Assembly: GCA_035524895.1 (NCBI GenBank)
Contig: DATLFI010000221.1
Location: 1-10,695, forward strand
Origin: DATLFI01 sp035524895
GTDB lineage: Bacteria > Acidobacteriota > Thermoanaerobaculia > Multivoradales > Multivoraceae
Reading direction: 5' to 3'
Length of the DNA: 10,695 nucleotides
Part shown: piece after piece, positions 1 to 7,700 of the stretch
How the letters are laid out: every line of letters begins with the position of its first letter
How positions within the stretch are numbered: position 1 is the stretch's first letter
Position numbers and translations under genes: made by a program
Notes under the pieces: generated by a model
What the model was told of the DNA's origin: nothing
The model's database searches: none
Seen by the model: only the letters and a program-made list of their open reading frames with translations

Positions 1-270
1 GGCCGACGAACGCGATGCGGTGCCATCGTGCAGGAGGCCCAACGCAGCCAGCGGCCGCAAACCCCCGCGCCCAAAGCGGTTGGGGCGGCGTGGGGCCGTC
101 TGCGGTGTTGCGCTCGCTCAGCGATGGACCCAGCATCGCCATCGCTCGCGCGCCGTGCATCCGGCCCCACGGCGCTCCCAACGCAGCCCACGGGGGTTCC
201 ACCACGGGCTGCTAGGGAGAGTCCATCGACCGGCGACCGCCGCTCGGCCACCACCAGAGGTTGACGCACC
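1..270. other. Upstream intergenic stretch, no gene recognised
   Basis: No reading frame here looks like a conserved protein on either strand, and no convincing -35/-10 pair is visible. The stretch is G+C rich with G- and C-runs. A 12-base direct repeat, CCCAACGCAGCC, occurs at 38-49 and again at 177-188. The last bases carry a modest ribosome-binding site, AGAGG at 256-260, ten bases before the permease ATG at 271. It probably holds the leader and promoter of that permease, but that is inferred from position only. Confidence 0.4.
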
Positions 271-2676
271 ATGCTCCAGGACATCCGTTTCGCACTACGC
301 ACCCTCGCGCGCCAGCGCTTTGTCACGGCGATGGTGGTGCTCTGCCTGGCTCTGGTGGTGGGAGTGAACACGGCGGTGTTCTCGGTCTTTCGCAGCTACA
401 TCCTGAAGCCGCTGCCGTATCCCGAGGTAGATCGGTTGGCGTTGGTGGTGGCGCAGCAGCGAGCCCTGTCGGACGACGAGAGCGCGCTGTCTCAGGCCGA
501 CTTCCGCGACTTCGCCGCCGAGACGACCGTGTTCGAGACGCTCGGTGCGGTCTCGGTGCGTACCGTGAACCTGACCGGCGACGGGCCACCGGAGCAGCTC
601 ACGGCGCCGCTGCTGACCGCCGACGCGCTCGACATCCTCGGCGCGCGGCCGATCGTGGGGCGAGCGATGACCGAGGACGACTCGACGCCCGGCGCCGCGA
701 AGGTCGTGCTGCTCGACCACGCGTTCTGGCAGCGACGTTTCGAAGCCGACCCGGGGGTGGTGGGACGAACGGTGCTGCTCGATCGCGAGCCGCACGAGGT
801 GATCGGCGTGCTGCCCGAGGGCTTCGAGTACGTGTGGTGGGGCGCCGACGTGTGGCTACCGCTCACGCTCGATCCCGCCGCCACGGACCGTTCGCAACGC
901 ACCCTCGGCCATCTGCTCGGGCGCCTGCGGCCGGGCGTGACGCCCGATCAGGCGCGCGCCGACGTCGAGCGGGTCGCAGCCGAGCTCGAGACGCGCCATC
1001 CAGAGACGCATCGTGGGTACACGGCGCTCGCCCGCACGCTGCCCGAATGGGCCCCCGGACCCACCGACACACGCCTCTTTTCCATCGTCCAGGTGGCGGG
1101 ACTGCTGGTGCTGCTGATCGCGTGCGCGAACATCGCGAACTTGCTGCTGGCGCGCGGGCAGGTCCGCCGCCGCGAGGTGGCGCTGCGGACCGCGCTGGGC
1201 GCGGCGCGTACCCGGGTGCTGCGCCAGCTCCTGACCGAGAGCGTGGTGCTCGCGCTCCTCGGCGGCATCGCAGGGGTTGGCCTGGGGGCGGTAGGAGTGC
1301 GCCTGATGCGAGGGGCGCTCGTGGAGGCGACGCTGCCGCGCTTCATCCTGCCGGAGCTCGATGGCTGGGTGCTGCTCTTCTCGCTCGTCATCTCGGCGCT
1401 GGCCGGTGTCGTGTTCGGCGTGGTCCCCGGGCTCCAGGCGGCGCGCTCCAGCGTGTCGGAGGAGCTCAAGGAGGGAGGCTCGCGCGGATCGATGGGTGGC
1501 CGCCGCGTGGCCGCGCGCGGCTTCGTGATCGCCGAGATCGCCTGCGCGACGGCGCTCCTGGTCGGCGCCGGCGCCCTCTTCCGCACCTTCTTCGAGATCC
1601 AGTACGGTGACCACGGCTTCCGGACCTCGGGCCTCCTCACCTTCGGCCTCTCCTTGCCCGAGGATCGCTACCCGGACGACGAGAAGCGGAACGCGTTCCG
1701 CGAGCAGCTTCTGCCGCAGCTCGCCGCGGTGCCCGGTGTCTCGTCGGCCGCCTCGAGCACCGCGCTGCCCCGCAGCCGCGCCGTGCCGGTGGCGGGTGTG
1801 ACCGTCGCGGACGTCGAGCTCGGCGACGAGCGCGCGCGGGAGGCGGCGTGGCTCTCGGTCTCGCCCGACTACTTCGAGACGCTGGGGTTGCCGCTGCTCC
1901 GAGGACGCGCGATCGAGCCTTCGGATCGCAGCGGCACGACCGACGTCGCCGTGGTCGACGCCGCCTTCGCCGACCGCTTCTTCGAGGGTGACGAAGCCCT
2001 GGGCGAGCGCTTCGAGATGCTCGGGCGCACCCGCCAGATCGTCGGGCTGGTGTCGAACGTCAAGCAGCGTCGGATCAGCGTGCTCGAGAACGCGGACCCG
2101 ACTGTCTACCTGCCGGCCGCGCAGGCGCCGTCCGCGGCGATGCAGTGGGTGGTGCGCGCGCGCTCGGGCGACGAGGAGAGCCTGACCGAGGGCGTGCGGG
2201 CGGCGGTGTGGGCGATCGATCCCGAGCTACCGCTCGACTCGATGATGTCGCTCGACCAGTTCATCTCGGTGCAGCTCGCCGGCATCGACGTGCTCACCAG
2301 CATCATCGGCGGGTTCGCGAGCTTCGCGATGCTGCTCGCCGGGCTCGGCGTCTATGGTCTGCTGGCCTACAGCGTGAGCCAGCGCACCCGCGAGATCGGT
2401 CTGCGGATGGCGATGGGCGCGAGCCGGCGCAGCGTCATGGGCATGGTGCTGCGCCAGGGCCTGATGCTCGCGGGAGCGGGGCTGCTGTTCGGGGTGCCGA
2501 TGGCCTGGGGCGTAAGCCGCCTCCTCGCCGCGATGCTCGGTCCGCTCGGCGCGCCGCCGCCGAGCCTGCTCCCGGCGATCGCGCTTGGTCTCGTCGTGGT
2601 GACGATGCTTGCGAGCCTGCTGCCGGCGCGGCGCGCGGCGATGCTGCCGCCGCTCTCGGCGTTGCGGGTGGAGTGA
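271..2676 (+). CDS. ADOP-type ABC transporter permease (MacB_PCD/FtsX duplicated)
   Basis: This 801-residue inner-membrane protein has the duplicated MacB/FtsX permease architecture. The start MLQDIRFALRTLARQ is typical of the ADOP (acidobacterial duplicated orphan permease) family. Helix 1 is at about residues 20-42, followed by a periplasmic MacB_PCD-like domain (about 55-265), then three helices (about 270-292, 320-345, 365-388). A second unit follows: a helix at about 412-433, a second periplasmic domain (about 440-675) and three more helices (about 680-705, 730-755, 768-788). Two cytoplasmic coupling-loop motifs are visible, RREVALRTALGA after helix 2 and RTREIGLRMAMGAS near the C-terminus. 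The length matches the family norm of about 800. The ATG has AGAGG ten bases upstream. In related MacB-type systems, permeases of this fold transmit ATPase motions to the periplasm for mechanotransmission or efflux. No ATP-binding subunit is adjacent, so the partner and substrate are unknown. Confidence 0.95.
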   Translation: MLQDIRFALRTLARQRFVTAMVVLCLALVVGVNTAVFSVFRSYILKPLPYPEVDRLALVVAQQRALSDDESALSQADFRDFAAETTVFETLGAVSVRTVNLTGDGPPEQLTAPLLTADALDILGARPIVGRAMTEDDSTPGAAKVVLLDHAFWQRRFEADPGVVGRTVLLDREPHEVIGVLPEGFEYVWWGADVWLPLTLDPAATDRSQRTLGHLLGRLRPGVTPDQARADVERVAAELETRHPETHRGYTALARTLPEWAPGPTDTRLFSIVQVAGLLVLLIACANIANLLLARGQVRRREVALRTALGAARTRVLRQLLTESVVLALLGGIAGVGLGAVGVRLMRGALVEATLPRFILPELDGWVLLFSLVISALAGVVFGVVPGLQAARSSVSEELKEGGSRGSMGGRRVAARGFVIAEIACATALLVGAGALFRTFFEIQYGDHGFRTSGLLTFGLSLPEDRYPDDEKRNAFREQLLPQLAAVPGVSSAASSTALPRSRAVPVAGVTVADVELGDERAREAAWLSVSPDYFETLGLPLLRGRAIEPSDRSGTTDVAVVDAAFADRFFEGDEALGERFEMLGRTRQIVGLVSNVKQRRISVLENADPTVYLPAAQAPSAAMQWVVRARSGDEESLTEGVRAAVWAIDPELPLDSMMSLDQFISVQLAGIDVLTSIIGGFASFAMLLAGLGVYGLLAYSVSQRTREIGLRMAMGASRRSVMGMVLRQGLMLAGAGLLFGVPMAWGVSRLLAAMLGPLGAPPPSLLPAIALGLVVVTMLASLLPARRAAMLPPLSALRVE

Positions 2677-2707
2677 GACGGGCGCGGGGGGCAGCGAGCC
2701 GGTCGCC

Positions 2708-3355
2708 TCAGGCGTGGACGATGGGATCGATCGATCGGTCTGGTCGCCGATGCCGCGTCCATGCCTGGAGCGCGAGGTGCGTCGGCAGGTAGAGCACCAG
2801 TGGATAGGCGAGAATCATCACGAGCATCCACGCGAACGGCGGCAGCCACGGCTGCTCGCGCTCGAACGGTCGCCACAGCCAGTTGAGGTTGAGCGCCGGG
2901 TCGGTGAAGAAGTAGCAGAGCGGCAGCACGATCCAGGCGAGAGCCGTTTGAAGCAGAAGACCGCGACGGTCGTAGCCCAGCCGCCACACCAGCCACAGCA
3001 GCAGCGGTGGCATGAACAAGTGGAACAGCGAGAGCGCGCGCACCGCAGCCGGGTACTCGTCCGTGAACATGTAACCCGTCGCGCCGAAGACGTGGACGCC
3101 GAGGAGCAGGCGCCCGAAATAGTCGATGCACCAGGCGACCTGGATGATCAGCACCGACACCGCCTGCGACGACGCGAGCAGCGGGCTCTCGAGCCACAGC
3201 GCAGCGAGCACGAGGAAGTTCGCGAGGTCGCACAGCCACAGGTAGTTCGCCGGCCCGTACTGGACCCAGTAGGTCGGCGCCCAGGCGACGATCCACGCGG
3301 TGTAGGCGAGCTTGAGCCAGAGGGGGACGAGGATCGCCCTTTCAGCCTTCACCAT
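2708..3355 (-). CDS. Conserved membrane-associated protein, unknown function
   Basis: This 215-residue integral membrane protein has about six hydrophobic helices, at roughly residues 12-30, 38-56, 62-88, 104-124, 134-152 and 172-193. It ends in a short basic tail (TRHRRPDR) that is probably cytoplasmic. Distinctive motifs are YGPANYLWLCDLANF, ALWLESPLLAS, a charged DYFGRLLLG, RALSLFHLFMPPLLLW, RLGYDRRGLLLQT and YLPTHL. From memory these match a family usually annotated only as 'membrane-associated protein', with no established function. No catalytic or cofactor motif is evident apart from scattered His, Asp and Trp in the membrane region. I chose the ATG at 3355; an in-frame TTG at 3364 would add three residues. 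The start overlaps the 3' end of the upstream propeller gene by 14 bases, which implies translational coupling in one operon. The stop at 2708-2710 lies about 30 bases from the convergent permease gene. Confidence 0.85.
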   Translation of the reverse strand: MVKAERAILVPLWLKLAYTAWIVAWAPTYWVQYGPANYLWLCDLANFLVLAALWLESPLLASSQAVSVLIIQVAWCIDYFGRLLLGVHVFGATGYMFTDEYPAAVRALSLFHLFMPPLLLWLVWRLGYDRRGLLLQTALAWIVLPLCYFFTDPALNLNWLWRPFEREQPWLPPFAWMLVMILAYPLVLYLPTHLALQAWTRHRRPDRSIDPIVHA

Positions 3356-3986
3356 GCACCCCAACGCTCACTCCGACCATCTCCTTCTGGTTTCGCAGGT
3401 AGAGCACTCCATCGGCGAGCGACGGCGCCGTCCAGCAGCGGCCGGTCATCACCGGGGCCTTCGCTTTCTCGCGGAGCTCCGTGGCGGTCGCCTCGACCAG
3501 CCCGATCACGCAGCGGTCCCCCAGCACCAACAGGTGGCGGTCCGCGGCGATCAGCGTCCACAGCACTCGGCCGGTCGCAGCGTCCAGCGCGTCGAGGCGA
3601 CCCAGCGCGCCGAGCACGAACACGCGACCTCCGTTGACCGCCGGCGTGGAGCGCGGTCCGCCGCCTTGCGAGTCGGCACGGTAGGTCCCGAGCGGGGCCT
3701 CCCAGATGCGGTGGCCCGTGCGGCCGTCGAACGCGCCGGCCCACTCGTGGTCGCCGTCGCCCCACTGCGTGTAGGCGCGACCCGCGACGACAGCGACGCC
3801 GGAGTAGCCGTCGCCGAGCTGGATACGCCACAGCCCCGGCGGTTCCTCCGTGGGCCATTCGTGAGCGATGCGCTCGGAGCTGCGGTCGTCGCGATGGATG
3901 CCGCGGAACTGCGGCCAGTCTTCGGCGTGGAGCGAAGGGGCGAGGATCACCCACAAGGTCACGGCGCGGGGCAGGATGGCCGGCAC
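3342..3986 (-). CDS. Secreted PQQ-like beta-propeller protein, internally shortened
   Basis: This 214-residue exported protein starts at a GTG. A signal peptide is clear: PAILPRAVTLWVILAPSLHA with cleavage near residue 21, leaving a mature start EDWPQFRG. The WPQFRG opening, the QLGDGYSGVAVVAGRAYTQ strand, GPRSTPAVNGGRVFVLGALG and DALDAATGRVLW (residues about 132-143) are hallmark BamB/PQQ-like propeller repeats. Right after W143 the sequence jumps to LIAADRHLLVLGDRC, LVEATATELREKAKAPV and GRCWTAPSLADGVLYLRNQKE. From memory of the family those motifs belong at the C-terminal end of a roughly 400-residue protein. The product therefore keeps both ends of the family but lacks roughly 180-200 residues of the middle, with no frameshift or stop. 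The frame is open farther upstream, to 4535, but that part lies antisense to mazEF and loses the signal peptide at the N-terminus, so I rejected it. The gene overlaps the next gene by 14 bases. Whether the shortened propeller folds is uncertain. Confidence 0.8.
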   Translation of the reverse strand: MPAILPRAVTLWVILAPSLHAEDWPQFRGIHRDDRSSERIAHEWPTEEPPGLWRIQLGDGYSGVAVVAGRAYTQWGDGDHEWAGAFDGRTGHRIWEAPLGTYRADSQGGGPRSTPAVNGGRVFVLGALGRLDALDAATGRVLWTLIAADRHLLVLGDRCVIGLVEATATELREKAKAPVMTGRCWTAPSLADGVLYLRNQKEMVGVSVGVHGEG

Positions 3987-4045
3987 GCGCGAGACACTAC
4001 CGCGTCGCAGCCCCTGGGCGTGGCGTAGCGGTGCCCGATAGCGGG

Positions 4046-4081
4046 CGGTACCGACTCCCACCGGGAGGAATACCAGGGTAT
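4046..4081 (+). promoter_or_regulatory. Cluster of inverted repeats over the mazE ribosome-binding site and start
   Basis: Three short perfect inverted repeats are packed into 36 bases. CGGTACCG (4046-4053) is a palindrome. CTCCC-ACC-GGGAG (4055-4067) is a hairpin whose right arm contains most of the Shine-Dalgarno sequence GGGAGG. ATACC-AG-GGTAT (4070-4081) is a two-fold symmetric site overlapping the first two bases of the mazE ATG. Ribbon-helix-helix antitoxins typically bind short palindromes in their own promoter, so this is a plausible autoregulatory operator. The hairpin could also mask the ribosome-binding site. The function is inferred from position and symmetry. Confidence 0.4.
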
Positions 4082-4328
4082 GATCGGTGGCGTGAAAGTC
4101 GGGATCTCGCTGCCGGACGAGTTGCTCGAGTTCGCGGATCAGGAGGCGAAGAGGCGTTCGACGACGCGTTCCGGCCTGATCGCCGAGCTGCTCGAAGCCG
4201 AACGCATCCGGGAGCAGGTACGCCGCTACCTCGACGAGCACGGCTGGGACGTGGCGGAGGACGAGTCTTCCTGGCGTGGATACCAGCGCCGTCGCGCGGC
4301 GGAGGAGTATGCCGACGACCAGTGGTGA
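4080..4328 (+). CDS. mazE: MazE-type ribbon-helix-helix antitoxin
   Basis: This 82-residue antitoxin is expected to bind its own promoter DNA and to neutralise the co-encoded MazF ribonuclease. Residues about 5-40 form the ribbon-helix-helix: a strand VKVGISLP, helix DELLEFADQEAKRR, the turn STTRSG, and helix LIAELLEAER. The acidic, flexible C-terminal half (DVAEDESSW, about 55-63, and EEYADDQW at the end) fits the toxin-binding segment, which usually wraps the toxin as an extended chain. The ATG at 4080 has GGGAGG at 4063-4068, eleven bases upstream. An in-frame GTG at 4092 is possible but has no good ribosome-binding site. The gene is divergent from the propeller gene, with 93 bases between the two starts. 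It overlaps the toxin gene by 20 bases, the usual coupled antitoxin-first order. The symbol reflects family, not a specific ortholog. Confidence 0.88.
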   Translation: MIGGVKVGISLPDELLEFADQEAKRRSTTRSGLIAELLEAERIREQVRRYLDEHGWDVAEDESSWRGYQRRRAAEEYADDQW

Positions 4329-4650
4329 GCGGCTGCCTCGACGAGGCGAGGTCTGGTGGGTCCTCCTCGACAAGCGCCGCCCGGCGGTGGTGGTCCAGAC
4401 CGATCGGGTCCGCGAGCCGCGCGTGCGCTCGTTCCTCGTCGCTCCGCTCACCAGCCGACTCCACCTCGAGGGTTTGCCGGGCAACGTCCGACTCGACCGC
4501 CGCCTCACCGGTCTCCCGAAGGACTCGGTGGCCAACCTCTACGACTTGCAGAAGGTCCTGGTAGACGACTTCGCGGAGCGCCTGGCGTCGCTCGGCAGGG
4601 TTGCGATGGAGCGAGTGGACGACGGGCTTCGCCTGGTCCTGGAGCTCTGA
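4309..4650 (+). CDS. mazF: MazF/PemK-family endoribonuclease toxin
   Basis: This 113-residue cytoplasmic toxin belongs to the MazF/PemK family, whose members cleave RNA at short sequence motifs to halt growth. Visible family features are the opening RRGEVWWVLLDKRRPAVVVQ (about 11-30), the second strand segment RSFLVAPLTS (40-49), and the central GLPKDSVANLYDLQKV followed by the helix DDFAERLASLG. By position, Arg24 in RRP and Thr48/Ser49 in PLTS correspond to the catalytic Arg and Thr of known MazF proteins. The loop between the first two strands is short (DKRRP), without the PTxGSEQxG segment of E. coli MazF; some other MazF subgroups share this. The ATG at 4309 is preferred because GGAGGAG immediately precedes it, with only three bases after GGAGG. 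An in-frame GTG at 4276 would add eleven unconserved residues. The toxin looks intact. Its cleavage site cannot be predicted from the sequence. Confidence 0.9.
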   Translation: MPTTSGERLPRRGEVWWVLLDKRRPAVVVQTDRVREPRVRSFLVAPLTSRLHLEGLPGNVRLDRRLTGLPKDSVANLYDLQKVLVDDFAERLASLGRVAMERVDDGLRLVLEL

Positions 4651-4713
4651 GCGGGCGTCCGAGGCCGCCGCCTCGCTAGGATGAAGCTCGCCCTGGGCCA
4701 ACTCCCTCGAGCC

Positions 4714-4717
4714 GGAG
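4714..4717 (+). promoter_or_regulatory. Ribosome-binding site deciding the BNR-protein start
   Basis: GGAG lies five bases before the ATG at 4723. The alternative upstream ATG at 4681 has no properly spaced purine-rich site, only AGG directly abutting it. The 4723 start also shortens the N-region of the signal peptide, so it is preferred. Confidence 0.5.
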
Positions 4718-4722
4718 ACGTC

Positions 4723-7700
4723 ATGCCGAGCACCGAGCGTGTGGAAGTTTCCTCCCCTACACCTTGGAGATGCGTTGCTCATCTCCTCCTCTTCGTCCTC
4801 TTCCTAGGCCTAGGAGCGACGACGCTCGAAGCCCAGGCGGCACGCGCCGGCGTCGAGGATCGGCTCAGCGCCGAGACCTTCTCCGGTTTCGTGCTGCGCG
4901 GCATCGGCCCGGCGCTGACCTCCGGGCGCATTTCCGACCTGGCGATCCATCCCAAGGACCGCCACACCTGGTACGTCGCGGTGGGCTCGGGCGGGGTGTG
5001 GAAGACGACCAACGCCGGCACCACCTTCGAGTCGATCTTCGACGGTCAGGGCTCGTATTCCATTGGCTGTGTGACGCTCGACCCCAACGACCCGAACGTG
5101 GTGTGGGTGGGATCAGGCGAGAACGTGAGCGGCCGCCACGTCGGTTTCGGCGACGGCGTGTATCGGAGCCTCGACGGCGGCAAGACCTGGCAGCACATGG
5201 GCCTGCGCGCGAGCGAGCACGTCTCCCGCATTCTGGTCGACCCGCGCGACTCGAACGTGGTGTACGTCGCGGCCGAGGGCCCGCTGTGGAGCACGGGCGG
5301 CGACCGCGGCGTCTACAAGTCGACCGACGGCGGCGCGACCTGGAAGCAGGTGCTCTCGATCGACGCCGACACCGGCGTCGCCAGCCTGGAGCTCGACCCG
5401 CGCGACCCCGACGTGCTCTACGCCGCCGCCTTCCAGCGGCGCCGCACGGTGTGGTCGTATCTCGCCGGCGGCCCGGGCTCGGGAATCCACAAGAGCACCG
5501 ACGGCGCCGCGACCTGGCGGAAGCTCACGAACGGCTTGCCGAAGAAGGACATGGGCAAGATCGGGCTCGCGGTCTCGCCGATCGACCCCGACGTGGTCTA
5601 CGCCACCATCGAGGCGCATCCCGACGAGCAGGGCTTCTACCGCTCCGCCGACCGCGGCGAGAGCTGGGAAAAGGGCAGCGACTATGTCAGCGGCGGCACT
5701 GGGCCGCACTACTACCAGGAGATCTACGCCTCGCCGCACCGCCTCGACCGCGTCTACCAGATGGACGTTTTCCTCAACGCCACGGACGACGGCGGGAAGA
5801 CCTTCTACCAGGTGGGCGACGCCGACAAGCACACCGACAACCACGCCATGGCGTTCGTCGCCGCCGACCCCGACTACCTGATGGTCGGCAGCGACGGCGG
5901 GCTCTACGAGTCGTTCGATGCAGGCAAGACCTGGAAGTTCGTCACCAACCTGCCCGTGACACAGGTCTACAAGGTGGCGTTGACCGAGGGCTTCCCGGTC
6001 TACGACGTGATCGGCGGCACCCAGGACAACGGCACCATCGTCGGGCCGACGCGCACGCTCAACCGCCACGGCATCCGCAACGAGGACTGGTTCTTCGCCT
6101 TCGGCGCCGACGGCTACGCCACCGCCGCCGACCCGCAGGAGCCGAACCTGCTCTACGTGTCGTGGCAGACCGGTCACCCGCTGCGCTACGACCGGCGCAC
6201 CGGCGAGCTGGTCGAGATCCAGCCGCAGCCGGAGCCCGGCGATCCGCCCGAGCGCTTCAACTGGGACGCGCCGATCCTGGTCTCGCCGCACGACCCGAAG
6301 CGGATCTACTACGGGTCGCAGCGGCTGTGGCGCAGCGACGACCGCGGTGATTCATGGCGCGCGGTCTCCGCCGATCTCACTCGCGGCGTGCTGCGCTACG
6401 ACTTGCCGGTGGGCGGGCGCCTGCGCGGATCAGATGCGCTGTGGGGCAACTCTGCGATGTCGTGGTACGCGACCACCACCGCGATCGCCGAGTCGCCGCT
6501 TCACGAGGGGCTGCTCTACGTCGGCACCGACGACGGCGTGATCCAGGTCAGCGAAGACGGCGGCGCGTCGTGGCGTCGCGCCGAGCTGCGCGGTGTGCCT
6601 GAGCGCGCCTTCGTCAACGAGCTCACCGCCTCGCCGGTCGACGCCGACACCGTGTTCGCGTCGATCGACAACCACAAGGAAGGCGACTACGCACCGTACC
6701 TCCTGCGCAGCACCGACCGCGGTCGCACCTGGCAGTCGATCCGCGGCGACCTGCCCGACCGGCACCTGGTGTGGTCGCTGCAGCAGGACCACGAGCGCGG
6801 CGATCTCCTGTTCGTCGGCACCGAGCTCGGGATCTTCTTCACGCTCGACGGCGGCCGCAAGTGGATTCGCCTCACCGGCGACGCGCCGACCATCGCGTTC
6901 CGCGACCTCGAGATCCAGCGCCGCGAGAGCGACCTGGTCGGCGGCTCGTTCGGACGCGGGTTCTGGGTCCTCGACGACTACTCGCCGCTGCGCGCGGTGA
7001 CTCCCGAGGTGCTCGCCGCCGAGGCGAAGCTGTTTCCGGTGCGGCGCGCGTTCTGGTACGTGCCGGAGATGCTGTTGCAGAGCCGTGACAAGGGCTCCTC
7101 GGGCACCGACGCGTTCGCCGCGCCGAACCCGCCGCACGGCGCGGTCTTCACGTACTGGCTGCGCGACGAGCTGCTGACACCGAAGAAGGTGCGCGAGCAG
7201 CGCGAGAAGCCGCTCCAGGAGGCGGGCAAGGACGTGCCGTTCGCCGGGTTCGACGCGCTGCGCGAGGAGGATCTCGCGCCGGCGCCGCGCATGCTCCTCA
7301 CCGTGCGCGATGCCTCGGGTGAGGTGGTGAGGCGGCTCGAGGGTCCGACCACGAAGGGCTTCCACCGCGTCTCGTGGGACCTGCGGTACGCGCCGGTCGA
7401 CCCGATCTTGCTCCGCCCGCCGGCGAACCTGCCGCCGTGGGTCGAGCCGCCGCAGGGCCCGCTCGCACCGCCGGGGCGCTACACCGTCGGGCTCGCGCGT
7501 GCGAGCGGCGGCGAGGTCGTGGCGATCGGCGCTCGGGAGAGCTTCGAGGTGGTCGAGGTGCTCGAGCCGAGCCTCGAAGGCGCCGACGCCACAGCCCGCA
7601 CCGAGTTCGCTCGTAGCACCGCCGACCTCTACCGCAGGGCATCAGGCGCGATGGCCGAGCTGCGCCGCGCCACCGAGCGGCTCGACTACCTGGAACGCGC

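Noticed and set aside
38..188. 12-base direct repeat CCCAACGCAGCC (38-49 and 177-188) as a mobile-element target duplication
   Set aside because: The 127 bases between the copies contain no gene or terminal inverted repeats. It is more likely a chance repeat in biased sequence.
261..1610. Long plus-strand frame of 449 residues overlapping the first permease
   Set aside because: It is Arg/Ala/Gly-rich with no family motif and lies in another frame of the clear permease gene. Such frames are expected at this G+C content.
2704..2714. Small hairpin CGCC-TCA-GGCG over the membrane-protein stop, as a terminator
   Set aside because: The stem has four pairs and there is no T-run, so this is not supportable.
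4018..4029. 12-base match GCGTGGCGTAGC shared with 9141-9152, as a possible attachment or recombination repeat
   Set aside because: It is short and G+C rich, no flanking similarity extends it, and the second copy is part of the ligase coding remnant. Probably chance.
3987..4535. Open minus-strand extension of the propeller frame up to 4535, giving a 397-residue product
   Set aside because: The added residues are low-complexity Arg/Pro/Ser sequence antisense to mazE and mazF, and they would bury the signal peptide. The GTG at 3986 gives a proper exported protein.
5113..6291. 392-residue minus-strand frame within the BNR-protein gene
   Set aside because: The plus strand has regular Asp-box repeats and a signal peptide. 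The antisense frame is Val/Ala/Arg-rich without motifs.
4764..6350. 528-residue plus-strand frame overlapping the BNR-protein gene
   Set aside because: It is highly Arg-rich shadow sequence with no recognisable domain.
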